This document shows positions 51,963 to 59,912 of a stretch of DNA of 64,000 nt, in pieces; the first letter of the stretch is position 1, and the number at the start of each line of letters is the position of its first letter. This DNA comes from Terriglobia bacterium. GTDB lineage: Bacteria; Acidobacteriota; Terriglobia; Terriglobales; Acidobacteriaceae. The notes beneath the pieces were generated by a model, which did no database searches, was not told where the DNA came from, and saw nothing but the letters and a program-made list of their open reading frames with translations. Made by a program: the position numbers and the translations under genes. The stretch spans positions 5,001-69,000 of the forward strand of contig JAIQEU010000007.1 in assembly GCA_020073665.1 (NCBI GenBank), in the 5' to 3' direction.

Positions 51963-52691
51963 CTATTTCTTTTCTTTCTTCTCGGGCTTCTCCGGCTTCT
52001 CGGGAGCGGCCTCGGCACCTTCCGCACCCTCGACCTCCTGCTTGCCCTTCTTGATGACTTCGGGTTCGGCAGGAGCTGCGCCTGCTTCCGCAGCCACCGC
52101 TTCCGGCGTAGCCACCACTTCTTCCTTCACGGAGACCACGTGGGCCACCGGCTGGTTGGCATCGGTCAGGAACCTGAGTTTCTCGCTGCGCGGCAGGTCC
52201 GACACCCGCAGCACCTTGCCGTGCACCAGGTGACTGACATCGGCCTCGATCGAGCTGGGAATATCGGCCGGCAAGCACTCGATTTCCACTTCCCGCAGGA
52301 TCTGCTCCAGAATGCCGCCTTCTTGCTTCACGCCCGCCGCTTCGCCCTTCAGCACAATGGGCACGCCGACCGTGAGTTTCTGGTCCATGGCGATGCGCTT
52401 GAGGTCGATGTGCAGCAGCGATCCCTTGATCGGCTCATACTGCCAGTCCACGATCATGGCCTTGCTGCGCTCGCCTGCCAGGGTGAGGTCGCAAATCGTG
52501 TTGTACCCGGTCTTGGAATGCAGAATGCGCGAAACCTGGCGCGGATCAAGGCTCACCGGGGTCGCCTGTTTGCCGGCTCCATAAACCACGGCGGGAATCT
52601 TGCCGCCACTGCGCACCCGGCGGGCATCGTTCTTGCTGCCCGGTGTCCGCGGTTGCGCTTCCAGAATGTTGCTTTCGGTTGCAGTTGCCAT
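51963..52691 (-). CDS. rplY: 50S ribosomal protein L25 (CTC/TL5 type)
   Basis: 242 residues. N-terminal 5S-rRNA-binding L25 domain (ILEAQPRTPGSKNDARRVR, GGKIPAVVYGAGK), C-terminal TL5 beta domain (KRIAMDQKLTVGVPIVLKG), then a charged tail rich in Glu/Lys/Pro. It lies 15 nt downstream of prs. Confidence 0.95.
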   Translation of the reverse strand: MATATESNILEAQPRTPGSKNDARRVRSGGKIPAVVYGAGKQATPVSLDPRQVSRILHSKTGYNTICDLTLAGERSKAMIVDWQYEPIKGSLLHIDLKRIAMDQKLTVGVPIVLKGEAAGVKQEGGILEQILREVEIECLPADIPSSIEADVSHLVHGKVLRVSDLPRSEKLRFLTDANQPVAHVVSVKEEVVATPEAVAAEAGAAPAEPEVIKKGKQEVEGAEGAEAAPEKPEKPEKKEKK

Positions 52692-52706
52692 AATTTTGAT
52701 TCCTGT

Positions 52707-53732
52707 TTACAAAAACAATTTGCTGACGGACGTTTCTTCGTGAATCGACTGGATCGCCCGTCCGATCAAACCAGCGATAGAAAGCACTTTAATCTTCGGT
52801 TCCTGCCGGGCCGCTTCTGACAAGGGGATGGTATTGGTTACCACCACTTCGGCAATGCAGGACTTGGCAATGTTCTCGACCGCCGGGCCGGACAGCACAG
52901 CGTGCGAGGCGCAGGCATAAACCTCGCGCGCGCCATTTTCCAGCAGCGCACTGGCCGTCTTCACCAGCGTGCCGGCCGTGTCGATCAGATCGTCGATCAC
53001 GAGGCAAGTACGGCCGTGGACGTCTCCGATCACGTGCATGACTTCGGCGACATTCATTTCCACGCGGCGCTTGTCGACGATGGCCAGCGCGGCATCCATC
53101 TTCTTGGCAAAAAACCGGGCGCGTTCCACGCCGCCCGCATCCGGTGAAACCACCGTGAGGTTGGGCAGGTTCAGCCGCTTGAAGTGGTCCACCAGCACCG
53201 GGGAAGCGAACAGGTGGTCCACCGGAATATTGAAAAAACCTTGCAACTGCGGCGCGTGCAGGTCTACGACCAGGGCCCGGTCCGCGCCCGCGGTGGTCAG
53301 CAGGTCGGCGACCAGCTTGGACGAAATCGGAACCCGCGGCTTGTCTTTGCGGTCCTGGCGCGCGTAACCGTAGTACGGAATCACCGCGGTGATGCGCCGG
53401 GCCGAAGCCCGCTTCAGCGCGTCCATCATCAGCAGCAACTCCATCAGGTGCTGATCGACGGGCTGGCAGGTCGGCTGCATCAGGAATACATCGCAGCCGC
53501 GGACGTTCTCCTGGATCTGCACGTAGGCTTCGCCATCCCGGAAGCGCGTGACCAGGGCCTGCCCGCGCGTCAGCCCCAGGAAGGCGCAGACCTCGTCGCA
53601 CAGCGGCTCGTTGGCCGTGCCGCAGAAGATCTTGAACTTATCGTCCACGCGGGCACGCTGGGGCTTGCGCTCCGGTTTTTCGTCGGCGCTCATCTGGCCC
53701 TTCTTCTCCGTCGCTGTCGCAAGAGTTGCCAT
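52707..53732 (-). CDS. prs: Ribose-phosphate pyrophosphokinase
   Basis: 341 residues. It makes PRPP from ribose-5-phosphate and ATP for nucleotides, His and Trp. DGEAYVQIQENVRGCDVF, YYGYARQDRK, VVDLHAPQLQGFF, VVSPDAGGVERA and the PRPP loop LVIDDLIDTAGT are clear. A non-conserved N-terminal extension of about 30 residues precedes KFKIFCGTANEPL; a start at Met14 is possible. Confidence 0.97.
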   Translation of the reverse strand: MATLATATEKKGQMSADEKPERKPQRARVDDKFKIFCGTANEPLCDEVCAFLGLTRGQALVTRFRDGEAYVQIQENVRGCDVFLMQPTCQPVDQHLMELLLMMDALKRASARRITAVIPYYGYARQDRKDKPRVPISSKLVADLLTTAGADRALVVDLHAPQLQGFFNIPVDHLFASPVLVDHFKRLNLPNLTVVSPDAGGVERARFFAKKMDAALAIVDKRRVEMNVAEVMHVIGDVHGRTCLVIDDLIDTAGTLVKTASALLENGAREVYACASHAVLSGPAVENIAKSCIAEVVVTNTIPLSEAARQEPKIKVLSIAGLIGRAIQSIHEETSVSKLFL

Positions 53733-53736
53733 CGAT

Positions 53737-53832
53737 TTTAGCCTTTAGCTTTTGGCTCTTAGCCTCTAGCCCAACCCTGCAGCCGCTAGCTCCCGTGCCA
53801 AGCTACGAGCTAAGGGCTAACGGCTAAGAGCT
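53737..53832. repeat. Inverted pair of 7-bp arrays between tRNA-Gln and prs
   Basis: Left arm tttagcc, tttagct, tttggct, cttagcc, tctagcc (53737-53771). Right arm gctacga, gctaagg, gctaacg, gctaaga, gct (53802-53832). The arms are reverse complements; this is the clearest example in the window. Confidence 0.75.
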
Positions 53833-53837
53833 GATTC

Positions 53838-53911
53838 TGGCTGGGCCGCTAGGATTCGAACCTAGACAAAGTGCTCCAAAGGCACTTGACCTACCATTAG
53901 TCGACGGCCCA
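53838..53911 (-). tRNA. tRNA-Gln (anticodon UUG)
   Basis: 74 nt including an encoded CCA. Acceptor TGGGCCG/CGGCCCA (7 bp, U1-A72 typical for tRNA-Gln), anticodon stem AGTGC/GCACT with loop CTTTGGA (anticodon TTG), T-arm TAGGTTCGAATCCTA. It lies between ispE and prs and is flanked on both sides by inverted 7-bp arrays. Confidence 0.96.
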
Positions 53912-53918
53912 AAACCCG

Positions 53919-54007
53919 GTTTCCAGTTTCCGGTTTCCAGTTGCGAGAAAAAACTGTATGAGAGACCACCAGTTTACTCGAAACTAGAAACCGGAAACTA
54001 GAAACTT
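53919..54007. repeat. Inverted pair of 7-bp arrays between ispE and tRNA-Gln
   Basis: Left arm gtttcca, gtttccg, gtttcca (53919-53939). Right arm gaaacta, gaaaccg, gaaacta, gaaactt (53980-54007). Perfect or near-perfect inverted units. The right arm provides the last codons and stop of ispE. Confidence 0.75.
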
Positions 54008-55006
54008 CTTCCAGTACTGCGGCCGAGTCAGAGTGGTCGAAACCACCGCTGGGATGCCGTCGCTGCGCAACCGGGCCGCAGCCTTCGCCGCTGCCGCCCG
54101 CGATCTGAACAACCCGTAAGTCGCCGAACCGGAGCCGGACAGCGAAGCATAAGAAGCGCCGCCGCGCCCGAGCACACGCTTGACCCCACGCAATTCGGGA
54201 TATTGAGGAAAGACGACTTGTTCGAAGTCGTTTTCGATCCCGGTACGGACGAGGTCGAGAAGCGGGGTCTCGGCCCGGCCCCTGCCTTTGCTCACAGGGA
54301 CACCGGATAAAGCCCTCCCAGACTTGGCGTTGCTCTGGGACTGACCGCTCAGCCACGCAGATACGGTGCGGCCGAACAACAACATTCTATCGGAGGGGGA
54401 GAAAGGCGTCAATTTTCCGGATGCCGAGCCGTCCGCGCCATTCAACCTCCGGTCCCAGTCGGCGAATGCTTTCGGCGTCGAAACCCCGATGTCTGGCGTG
54501 GCCACCACACACACCGTCTGAGGCAGGTCCGGCAGGGGATAGACCTCTTCGCCGCGGCCAACTCCCAGAACCGTTCCCCCGACCAGGAACAAAGGCAGAT
54601 CGGAGCCCACCTCGGCCGCGATCCGCAACCGCTCGGGAGCCGGCATGGTCTTCTGCAACACACGTTCCACCGCGACCAGTGCCGCCACTGCGTTGGCAGA
54701 AGCTCCCCCGAGCCCACCTTGTACCGGCAGGCGCTTCTCGATTTCGATGATCACCCGGCCGCGCGCCTTGAGCACCGCCAGCGCCCGCGCCACCAGCCGA
54801 TAGCAAGTATTGGATTCATCGGTCGGCACCCGCGGGTCGTCGCAGCGGATCTCAATTCCACTGCCCCGCGCGAGGTGTACCCGGACCACGTCATGCAATG
54901 CGATGGTCTGGTACACCGTGCGCAGTTCGTGGAAACCGTCTGGACGCAGCGCGCCAATGTGCAAGCCGAGGTTGATCTTGGCGAAAGATCGTACGGTTAC
55001 GGGCAT
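53984..55006 (-). CDS. ispE: 4-diphosphocytidyl-2-C-methyl-D-erythritol kinase
   Basis: 340 residues. A GHMP kinase of the MEP pathway. SFAKINLGLHIGALRPDGFHEL at the start, the ATP loop PVQGGLGGASANA, and SGSGSATYGLF near the end. An insert of about 45 low-complexity residues (SGKLTPFSPSDRM... to RGRAETPLL) lies before the last third. ATG 55006; the frame is open to 55102. The C-terminal residues LVSGF and the stop are translated from a 7-bp array. Confidence 0.95.
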   Translation of the reverse strand: MPVTVRSFAKINLGLHIGALRPDGFHELRTVYQTIALHDVVRVHLARGSGIEIRCDDPRVPTDESNTCYRLVARALAVLKARGRVIIEIEKRLPVQGGLGGASANAVAALVAVERVLQKTMPAPERLRIAAEVGSDLPLFLVGGTVLGVGRGEEVYPLPDLPQTVCVVATPDIGVSTPKAFADWDRRLNGADGSASGKLTPFSPSDRMLLFGRTVSAWLSGQSQSNAKSGRALSGVPVSKGRGRAETPLLDLVRTGIENDFEQVVFPQYPELRGVKRVLGRGGASYASLSGSGSATYGLFRSRAAAAKAAARLRSDGIPAVVSTTLTRPQYWKKFLVSGF

Positions 55007-55178
55007 GGAGGAATGATTGTAAACACAAAGGACGCAGAAGTGACACGGGCCCCGACTGGAGCGTGCGGTTCGTGGATTCGCCAGGCCGGATGAGGAGACC
55101 ATCTGACCCTGTTTGACCTCTTGTGCAAGGCAGATTCTTATAAGAAGCTAAGCTTTGCTTTCCCTTAGAAAAGGTCTC

Positions 55179-55955
55179 GTGCTGTCGATCGCGAGCGGCT
55201 TTGGCCTCGCCCTTATTGCTTTGTTGCTGCCCCGCATCCCGCAGCCGCAGGCCTACCACAACTTCGCCGACCACCGGGGCTGGCTGGGCGTCCCGAATTT
55301 CGGCGATGTGATGTCCAATCTGCCTTTTGCCATCGTGGGAGCTTGGGGGCTGGCATGGCTGCTCCGATCAAGTTCTGCGGATTTCCTGGATGCCCGCGAA
55401 CGCTGGCCTTACGTCATGGTGTTTGCCGGATTGCTGCTGACCGCGTTCGGTTCGTCGTACTACCATCTCGCTCCTGACAATGCCCGCCTGGTTTGGGACC
55501 GCTTACCGATCACAATGGTATTCACGGCTCTGGTCTCGGCGATGATCGTCGAGCGGTTCAGCGTCCGCGCCGGAATCTGGCTGATGCCATTCCTGGTCGC
55601 GCTGGGCATGGCCAGCGTCGTCCAGTGGTATGTGAGCGAGTTGCACGGCGCAGGCGATTTGCGGCTATACGCGGCGGTGCAGGTGTACTCGGCGCTGGTG
55701 CTGCTGATTGCTTTACTGTTCCCGCCACGGTACGAGCGTGGGTCGGACCTGGCCGCGGTAGTGGGCTTTTATGCGTTGGCGAAGGTATTTGAGACTCTGG
55801 ATCGGCCAATCTTGACCCTGCTGGGAGGCGCGGTGAGTGGGCACACGTTGAAACACCTGGCAGCCGCCACAGCCGGCTACTGGATTCTCCGCATGCTTCA
55901 AAAACGGGTGCCGATAAGAACTAAATTGGACCAGCCAATGACCCAGGTGAGATGA
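55179..55955 (+). CDS. Alkaline-ceramidase-like (CREST superfamily) membrane protein
   Basis: 258 residues with about seven helices. YHNFADHRGWLGVPNFGDVMSNLPF near the N terminus, SSYYHLAPDNARLVWDRLP in the second-third helix region and GHTLKHLAAA near the end carry the Asp, Ser and His residues that form the zinc site in this hydrolase superfamily. Substrate unknown; bacterial members are little studied. GTG 55179 has AAAAGG upstream; a TTG at 55155 is less likely. Confidence 0.8.
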   Translation: MLSIASGFGLALIALLLPRIPQPQAYHNFADHRGWLGVPNFGDVMSNLPFAIVGAWGLAWLLRSSSADFLDARERWPYVMVFAGLLLTAFGSSYYHLAPDNARLVWDRLPITMVFTALVSAMIVERFSVRAGIWLMPFLVALGMASVVQWYVSELHGAGDLRLYAAVQVYSALVLLIALLFPPRYERGSDLAAVVGFYALAKVFETLDRPILTLLGGAVSGHTLKHLAAATAGYWILRMLQKRVPIRTKLDQPMTQVR

Positions 55956-55979
55956 ACGGCGCGCCGTAATCCCGAACCC

Positions 55980-56717
55980 CTACGTCCGCCGCTTGTAGTA
56001 AATGGCGAACTCATATCCCGGATTCGCCGGAAACAATTCCGCCACTTTCCGCAGCCGTTCGGCCATTTGCGCGGGAGCAAGCAAGGGATAGTCGCGCTCG
56101 CGCAGGTCGTAGTAGTCCACGTCAATAAACAACGAGAGCAGGTAGATCGAAATGGCGTCGGCGAATGTAGCCGCGAAATATTCGTTCTTGTACCGTTCAG
56201 CCTCCGGTCCGGAACTGGTCGCCAGTTTGCGCGACTCCCAGGCGTCGAGCGAAGTTTCGCCACGCACTCCGGCTTCCACCTGCTTCCACACCAAGTCGGC
56301 GAAGGCTTGCGATACTCCAGCGAGTTCCACCACCGCGTGACCTACGTTGATGTAGAACTCAAAGGCGACGGAGAACTTGTCGTCCATCAGCCGAGTGGAA
56401 ATGAAGACGCACTGCGAGTCGCCCAGGTCGAGGTTCCGGTGGCAGACCGCGTTGTCGCTAAGCGCTACGTCGTAGCGATCGGCAATTACGGTTTCGTCCC
56501 CCTGATTGACCGTGAGCGGAACGAAATAGTACGCCTTGCGTTTCAGGGCCGCCGCCGCCGGGTCAGGCACAGCCGCCACCATCCGCTCCAGATCGGCTTC
56601 CGCGATCGTGATCTCGCCAGAGACAGCGAAGCAGATACCATTCGGCGCTTGCGAGACCGGAGTCTGACGGACTACCTCCGCCGGGGGGCGCGTGATTGCA
56701 GGCGCAGCCTGAGACAT
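55980..56717 (-). CDS. Conserved-looking protein of unknown function
   Basis: 245 residues, no signal peptide and no transmembrane helix. The N-terminal 25 residues are Pro/Ala-rich and probably disordered. The rest is a single mixed domain with KAYYFVPLTVNQGDETVIADRY, CVFISTRLMDDKF, FADLVWKQVEAGVRGE, and IYLLSLFIDVDYYDLRERDYPL. I recognise no family. Amino-acid composition and codon use look like a real gene. It is convergent with the ceramidase-like gene. Confidence 0.7.
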   Translation of the reverse strand: MSQAAPAITRPPAEVVRQTPVSQAPNGICFAVSGEITIAEADLERMVAAVPDPAAAALKRKAYYFVPLTVNQGDETVIADRYDVALSDNAVCHRNLDLGDSQCVFISTRLMDDKFSVAFEFYINVGHAVVELAGVSQAFADLVWKQVEAGVRGETSLDAWESRKLATSSGPEAERYKNEYFAATFADAISIYLLSLFIDVDYYDLRERDYPLLAPAQMAERLRKVAELFPANPGYEFAIYYKRRT

Positions 56718-56809
56718 GCTGGGTATTCTAACCCATCATGCGCAGGGGCAGCCGCCCCCGCGGTCCAGAGAAGCAAAGGTCGGGTGAGCAAAGCTCGCCG
56801 GAAAGCGGC

Positions 56810-56815
56810 TACAAT
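56810..56815 (+). promoter_or_regulatory. -10 element (TACAAT) of the small membrane-protein gene
   Basis: TACAAT, 7 nt, then ATG 56823: a leaderless layout. It serves as the start evidence for that gene. Confidence 0.4.
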
Positions 56816-56822
56816 CTGGGTG

Positions 56823-57125
56823 ATGTCCCCAGCCAGAAAGCCCGCCCGCTCCCCGCGCTGGTTCTGGATTCCAGCCCGGGTGGTGGTGTTTACCTTCATA
56901 TGTACGCTGCTGGCCTTTGCGATGAGCCTCCTGTTAGGGATTCTCGGCGTGATGGCCGGGGCCAAAATGCGCGGCGGAACACCGAATATGACCATCGCCT
57001 ACCGGGAAGTGGCTCTACCCGCAGCCCTCGCGGTCGGCGCCATCGTCTTGGTTTCGGTAGCCTTCATGGAAATCCGTCACTATCGCCAAGCCAAGGCACT
57101 GGCAGCGATCGAAAGGGCCGGTTGA
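56823..57125 (+). CDS. Small two-helix membrane protein, unknown
   Basis: 100 residues with two hydrophobic helices (about 18-45 and 62-82) and short charged ends. The same frame is open back to 56067, antisense to the gene on the other strand; ATG 56823 is chosen because it begins the membrane protein and follows TACAAT at leaderless distance. It stops 4 nt before the amidotransferase gene, so they are likely co-transcribed. Confidence 0.65.
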   Translation: MSPARKPARSPRWFWIPARVVVFTFICTLLAFAMSLLLGILGVMAGAKMRGGTPNMTIAYREVALPAALAVGAIVLVSVAFMEIRHYRQAKALAAIERAG

Positions 57126-57129
57126 AAGC

Positions 57130-57891
57130 ATGCGTCCCCGCATAGCCATCCCCATACCCCATTCGGGCGATCTCGCCTACGCCGAACGTGCGTTGCCGCA
57201 ATACGAGCGCGCAGTTGAAATGGCCGGGGGGGAGCCGGTTCGGATCCCGGTGGACCGCGCCCCGGCTGAAGTGATGAAACTGATCGAGCGCTGTGACGCG
57301 GTGCTGCTGCCGGGCAGCAAAGCCGACGTGGATCCGGAAAAGTATGGAGCGACGCGACACCCAGAGACTGCCGCCGCCGATGCCAGGCGCGACACCGTTG
57401 ACGAACTACTGCTGCAAGATGCCTACAACATGCGCAAGCCGGTGCTGGGGATCTGCTACGGATTGCAGATCCTGAATGTCTACCGCTCGGGGACGCTGCG
57501 GCAGCACATCGAGTCGCCGGTAAACCATGATGCTGGACGAAAGGTGCCCTTGGCTCACTCCGTCGAAGTGGATCGGCAATCAAAGCTGGCGGAGATCGTT
57601 GGCGGGGCTGAATCCCCTGCGGAGCAGGCTCTCGTCCTGCCGGTGAATTCCAGTCATCGCCAGTCCGCGGAAGTGATCGGTGACGGGTTGCGTGCGGTAG
57701 CACGCTCTCCGCAGGATGGAATCATTGAAGCCGTGGAAGGCACATCTCCTGACCACTTTGTGCTGGCGGTGCAGTGGCACCCGGAGCGTTCCGTGGATGA
57801 CGACGAGCCCTCACGGGCGATTTTTCGGGCGCTGGTGAAAGCAGCCCAGGCTCGGCACGCCAAGCTGGTAGGGGAGTTCGAAGCGCTATGA
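57130..57891 (+). CDS. Class I glutamine amidotransferase-like hydrolase (peptidase C26)
   Basis: 253 residues. Members such as PuuD hydrolyse gamma-glutamyl bonds. Catalytic Cys109 in GICYGLQ, His in VQWHPERS (about 217) and Glu two residues on form the triad. N-terminal RIAIPIPHSG and VLLPGSKADVDPEKY are the family features. The normal folate or gamma-glutamyl-GABA substrate cannot be told apart here. Confidence 0.9.
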   Translation: MRPRIAIPIPHSGDLAYAERALPQYERAVEMAGGEPVRIPVDRAPAEVMKLIERCDAVLLPGSKADVDPEKYGATRHPETAAADARRDTVDELLLQDAYNMRKPVLGICYGLQILNVYRSGTLRQHIESPVNHDAGRKVPLAHSVEVDRQSKLAEIVGGAESPAEQALVLPVNSSHRQSAEVIGDGLRAVARSPQDGIIEAVEGTSPDHFVLAVQWHPERSVDDDEPSRAIFRALVKAAQARHAKLVGEFEAL

Positions 57892-57947
57892 GAAATTCCC
57901 GATTGGCACTTTTCGATTGAGGATTTGAAAACGGCCTGCGCTGTCGC

Positions 57948-58448
57948 CTACTTTGCAGTCTTCCGTCTTGCCGGCGCTTTTTTCTGAACTTTCTCCAGCA
58001 ACACGGCCACATGCGCAATTGCCGCGTTGTCCGTTCCCATGCCTTCCGGAGTTTTCGCCTTGATGCCCACGCAATCGGGAGACAGGTCCATCAGGGCGCA
58101 AACACTCGCGCGGATGGCGGCCGCATGCGGGCCAATCTTGGGCGCCAGAAGAATCAAGGTGGAGTCCAGGTTGACCACGGCGTAGCCCGCCTGCGCCACT
58201 CGTTTCAGGGCCTCCCGCAGAAACACGGCAGAGTCGGCCCCTTTCCATTGCGGATCGGAAGGAGGAAACAGCGACCCAATATCAGGCCCGGCCATCGCCC
58301 CCAGCAGAGCGTCGGTGATGGCGTGCAGAAGTACGTCCCCATCGGAGTGTCCCCCCAGTCCCTTGGGGTAGGGCAACGTGACGCCGCCTATTCTGAGCGG
58401 AATGCCGCGCTTGAATTCGTGAGAGTCCCAGCCGTAGCCGATGCGCAT
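57948..58448 (-). CDS. ispF: 2-C-methyl-D-erythritol 2,4-cyclodiphosphate synthase
   Basis: 166 residues. It forms the cyclic diphosphate of the MEP pathway. The N-terminal motif reads GYGWDSHEF (zinc ligands Asp and His kept, Ser and Glu instead of the usual Val and Arg), then GGHSDGDVLLHAITDALLGA, DIGSLFPP and AKTPEGMG. It lies 33 nt downstream of ispD. The Lys/Ala-rich C-terminal tail is extra. Confidence 0.95.
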   Translation of the reverse strand: MRIGYGWDSHEFKRGIPLRIGGVTLPYPKGLGGHSDGDVLLHAITDALLGAMAGPDIGSLFPPSDPQWKGADSAVFLREALKRVAQAGYAVVNLDSTLILLAPKIGPHAAAIRASVCALMDLSPDCVGIKAKTPEGMGTDNAAIAHVAVLLEKVQKKAPARRKTAK

Positions 58449-58473
58449 TTCAGGTCTCAAGGTGGTTTGCCTG

Positions 58474-58501
58474 GCTACTAGCTACTCGCCACTAGCCTTC
58501 A
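58474..58501. repeat. 7-bp array at the ispD stop codon
   Basis: Units gctacta, gctactc, gccacta, gccttca. It encodes the last residues LKASGE and the stop of ispD (58484-58482). Confidence 0.65.
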
Positions 58502-59219
58502 GATAGAATTCTGCCAACTCCATATCCGCCGGCGTGGTGATCTTGATGTTCCTGGGTGATCCCATCACCACCGCCACTTCATGTCCCGAGCGCTCCACCA
58601 GCGAGGCTTCGTCCGTCCCCATAAAACCATCGGCGGTGGCTTCGTCGAAGGCTTTCTTCAGGACGTCGTAGCGAAAGCCCTGCGGAGTCTGCGCCATCAC
58701 CACGCGTTCGCGCGGAACCGTGGCGGTGATCAGGGCGCCGGCGGCCGTGCGCTCCACTTGCTTGACGGTATCGACGGCCGGCATTCCTGCGATGGCGGCC
58801 CCGTATTTTTGCGCGGCCTGGATCACATCCTTGATGATTTCCTCGGTCACAAAGGGCCGCACTGCGTCATGAACCAGGACAACGTCGTCCGCCGCGGCCG
58901 ACACCACAGCCAGGGCGTTGGCCACCGACTGTTGGCGATGCTCGCCACCCTCCACCAGCTGAACCTTCTTCTTCAGGATGTCATTGCCCTCTTTTTCCAG
59001 GCGGGCGCGAAAGCTGCCGATTTCATTCTTTCGCAGAGCAATGCAGATCTCCGAGACCTCAGGACTGGCGGCAAATTTGCGCAACGTGTGGACAAGAATC
59101 GGAGTACCACGCAGTTCGGTGAATTGCTTGGACGGCGCCGCCTTCTTACTTTTGGCACTGGGCATCGGAGCCATGCGCGTGCCCAACCCCGCCGCCGGGA
59201 TTATGACCACCACCTTCAT
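58482..59219 (-). CDS. ispD: 2-C-methyl-D-erythritol 4-phosphate cytidylyltransferase
   Basis: 245 residues. It links CTP to MEP. VVIIPAAGLGTRMA (nucleotide loop), GTPILVHTLRKF, VLVHDAVRPFV, RVVMAQTPQGFRY and GSPRNIKITTPADMELAE are present. Promoter TTGAAC-17-TATACT sits just upstream. The last residues come from a 7-bp array. Confidence 0.96.
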   Translation of the reverse strand: MKVVVIIPAAGLGTRMAPMPSAKSKKAAPSKQFTELRGTPILVHTLRKFAASPEVSEICIALRKNEIGSFRARLEKEGNDILKKKVQLVEGGEHRQQSVANALAVVSAAADDVVLVHDAVRPFVTEEIIKDVIQAAQKYGAAIAGMPAVDTVKQVERTAAGALITATVPRERVVMAQTPQGFRYDVLKKAFDEATADGFMGTDEASLVERSGHEVAVVMGSPRNIKITTPADMELAEFYLKASGE

Positions 59220-59230
59220 AGAGGGCGATC

Positions 59231-59259
59231 AGTATACGAGCGCAGCCACCGGAGTTCAA
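59231..59259 (-). promoter_or_regulatory. Promoter of ispD-ispF
   Basis: TTGAAC (59259-59254), 17-nt spacer, TATACT (59236-59231). The start is near 59224, giving a leader of about five nucleotides. Confidence 0.65.
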
Positions 59260-59276
59260 ATCACGAGACGTTTTGC

Positions 59277-59306
59277 TCGGTACTCGGCGCTAGGTACCCG
59301 GTACTG
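59277..59306. repeat. 7-bp array at the glyoxalase-like gene stop (tcggtac type)
   Basis: Units tcggtac, tcggcgc, taggtac, ccggtac. Same family as 15955-15978. It encodes the C-terminal VPGT and stop of the VOC gene (59292-59290). Confidence 0.65.
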
Positions 59307-59688
59307 TTTTTGGAGGTTCCCACAACTCGATGCGGTTGCCGTCGGGATCCATGATCCAGGCGAAGCGTCCGTAATCGTAATCTTCGCGGTGCGGATCAAT
59401 CTCCACGCCTTCTTCCTGCAGCGCTTTCAACAAAGCATCCAAATCGTCCACGCGGTAGTTGATCATGAAGCTGGAGCGGCCGGGATCAAAGTACTTGGTG
59501 GTATGAGGAAAGATCGACCACACCGTCATGCCCTTTTCCTGGCCGCTCTCGGCGTCACGCCATTCAAACATGGCTCCGCCGCCATCGGGTGTCCGCTGTA
59601 TCCCGAGGTGCTTTTTGTACCAGTGATAAAGGTGGTCCGGGTTTTCCGACTTGAAGAAAATGCCGCCGATGCCGGTTACGCGTTTCAT
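59290..59688 (-). CDS. Glyoxalase/VOC-family protein
   Basis: 132 residues. Two beta-alpha-beta-beta-beta halves: MKRVTGIGGIFFKSENPDHLYHWYKKHLG and FMINYRVDDLDALLKALQEEG...RFAWIMDPDGNRIELWEPP. The closing Glu in IELWEP is a usual metal ligand. Substrate unknown. ATG 59688 starts it; the frame is open back to 59901. It is upstream of ispD on the same strand. Confidence 0.88.
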   Translation of the reverse strand: MKRVTGIGGIFFKSENPDHLYHWYKKHLGIQRTPDGGGAMFEWRDAESGQEKGMTVWSIFPHTTKYFDPGRSSFMINYRVDDLDALLKALQEEGVEIDPHREDYDYGRFAWIMDPDGNRIELWEPPKTVPGT

Positions 59689-59912
59689 TAAGTCTTCTCC
59701 TGTCTGCTCCGGAATTCGAAAATGTCCCGCCCCATTTTGCCCGCTTCGGGAACTTCTTGCCAGAACGACGTGGTGCCCGGTTGACGATTCCTCCCAGACG
59801 TCCACACGCAAACCAATTGTCAAGAAGAACTTGACGTGTGGGCAGTCACGCAACCTCTGTGGCAAGCCAGTTGCAATGTCAGTACGCGTGGCCTTGTGCA
59901 AAGGGCCGGTCT

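Noticed and set aside
53862-54356. 164-residue minus-strand open frame across tRNA-Gln and ispE
   Set aside because: It runs through the tRNA gene and overlaps ispE in another frame.
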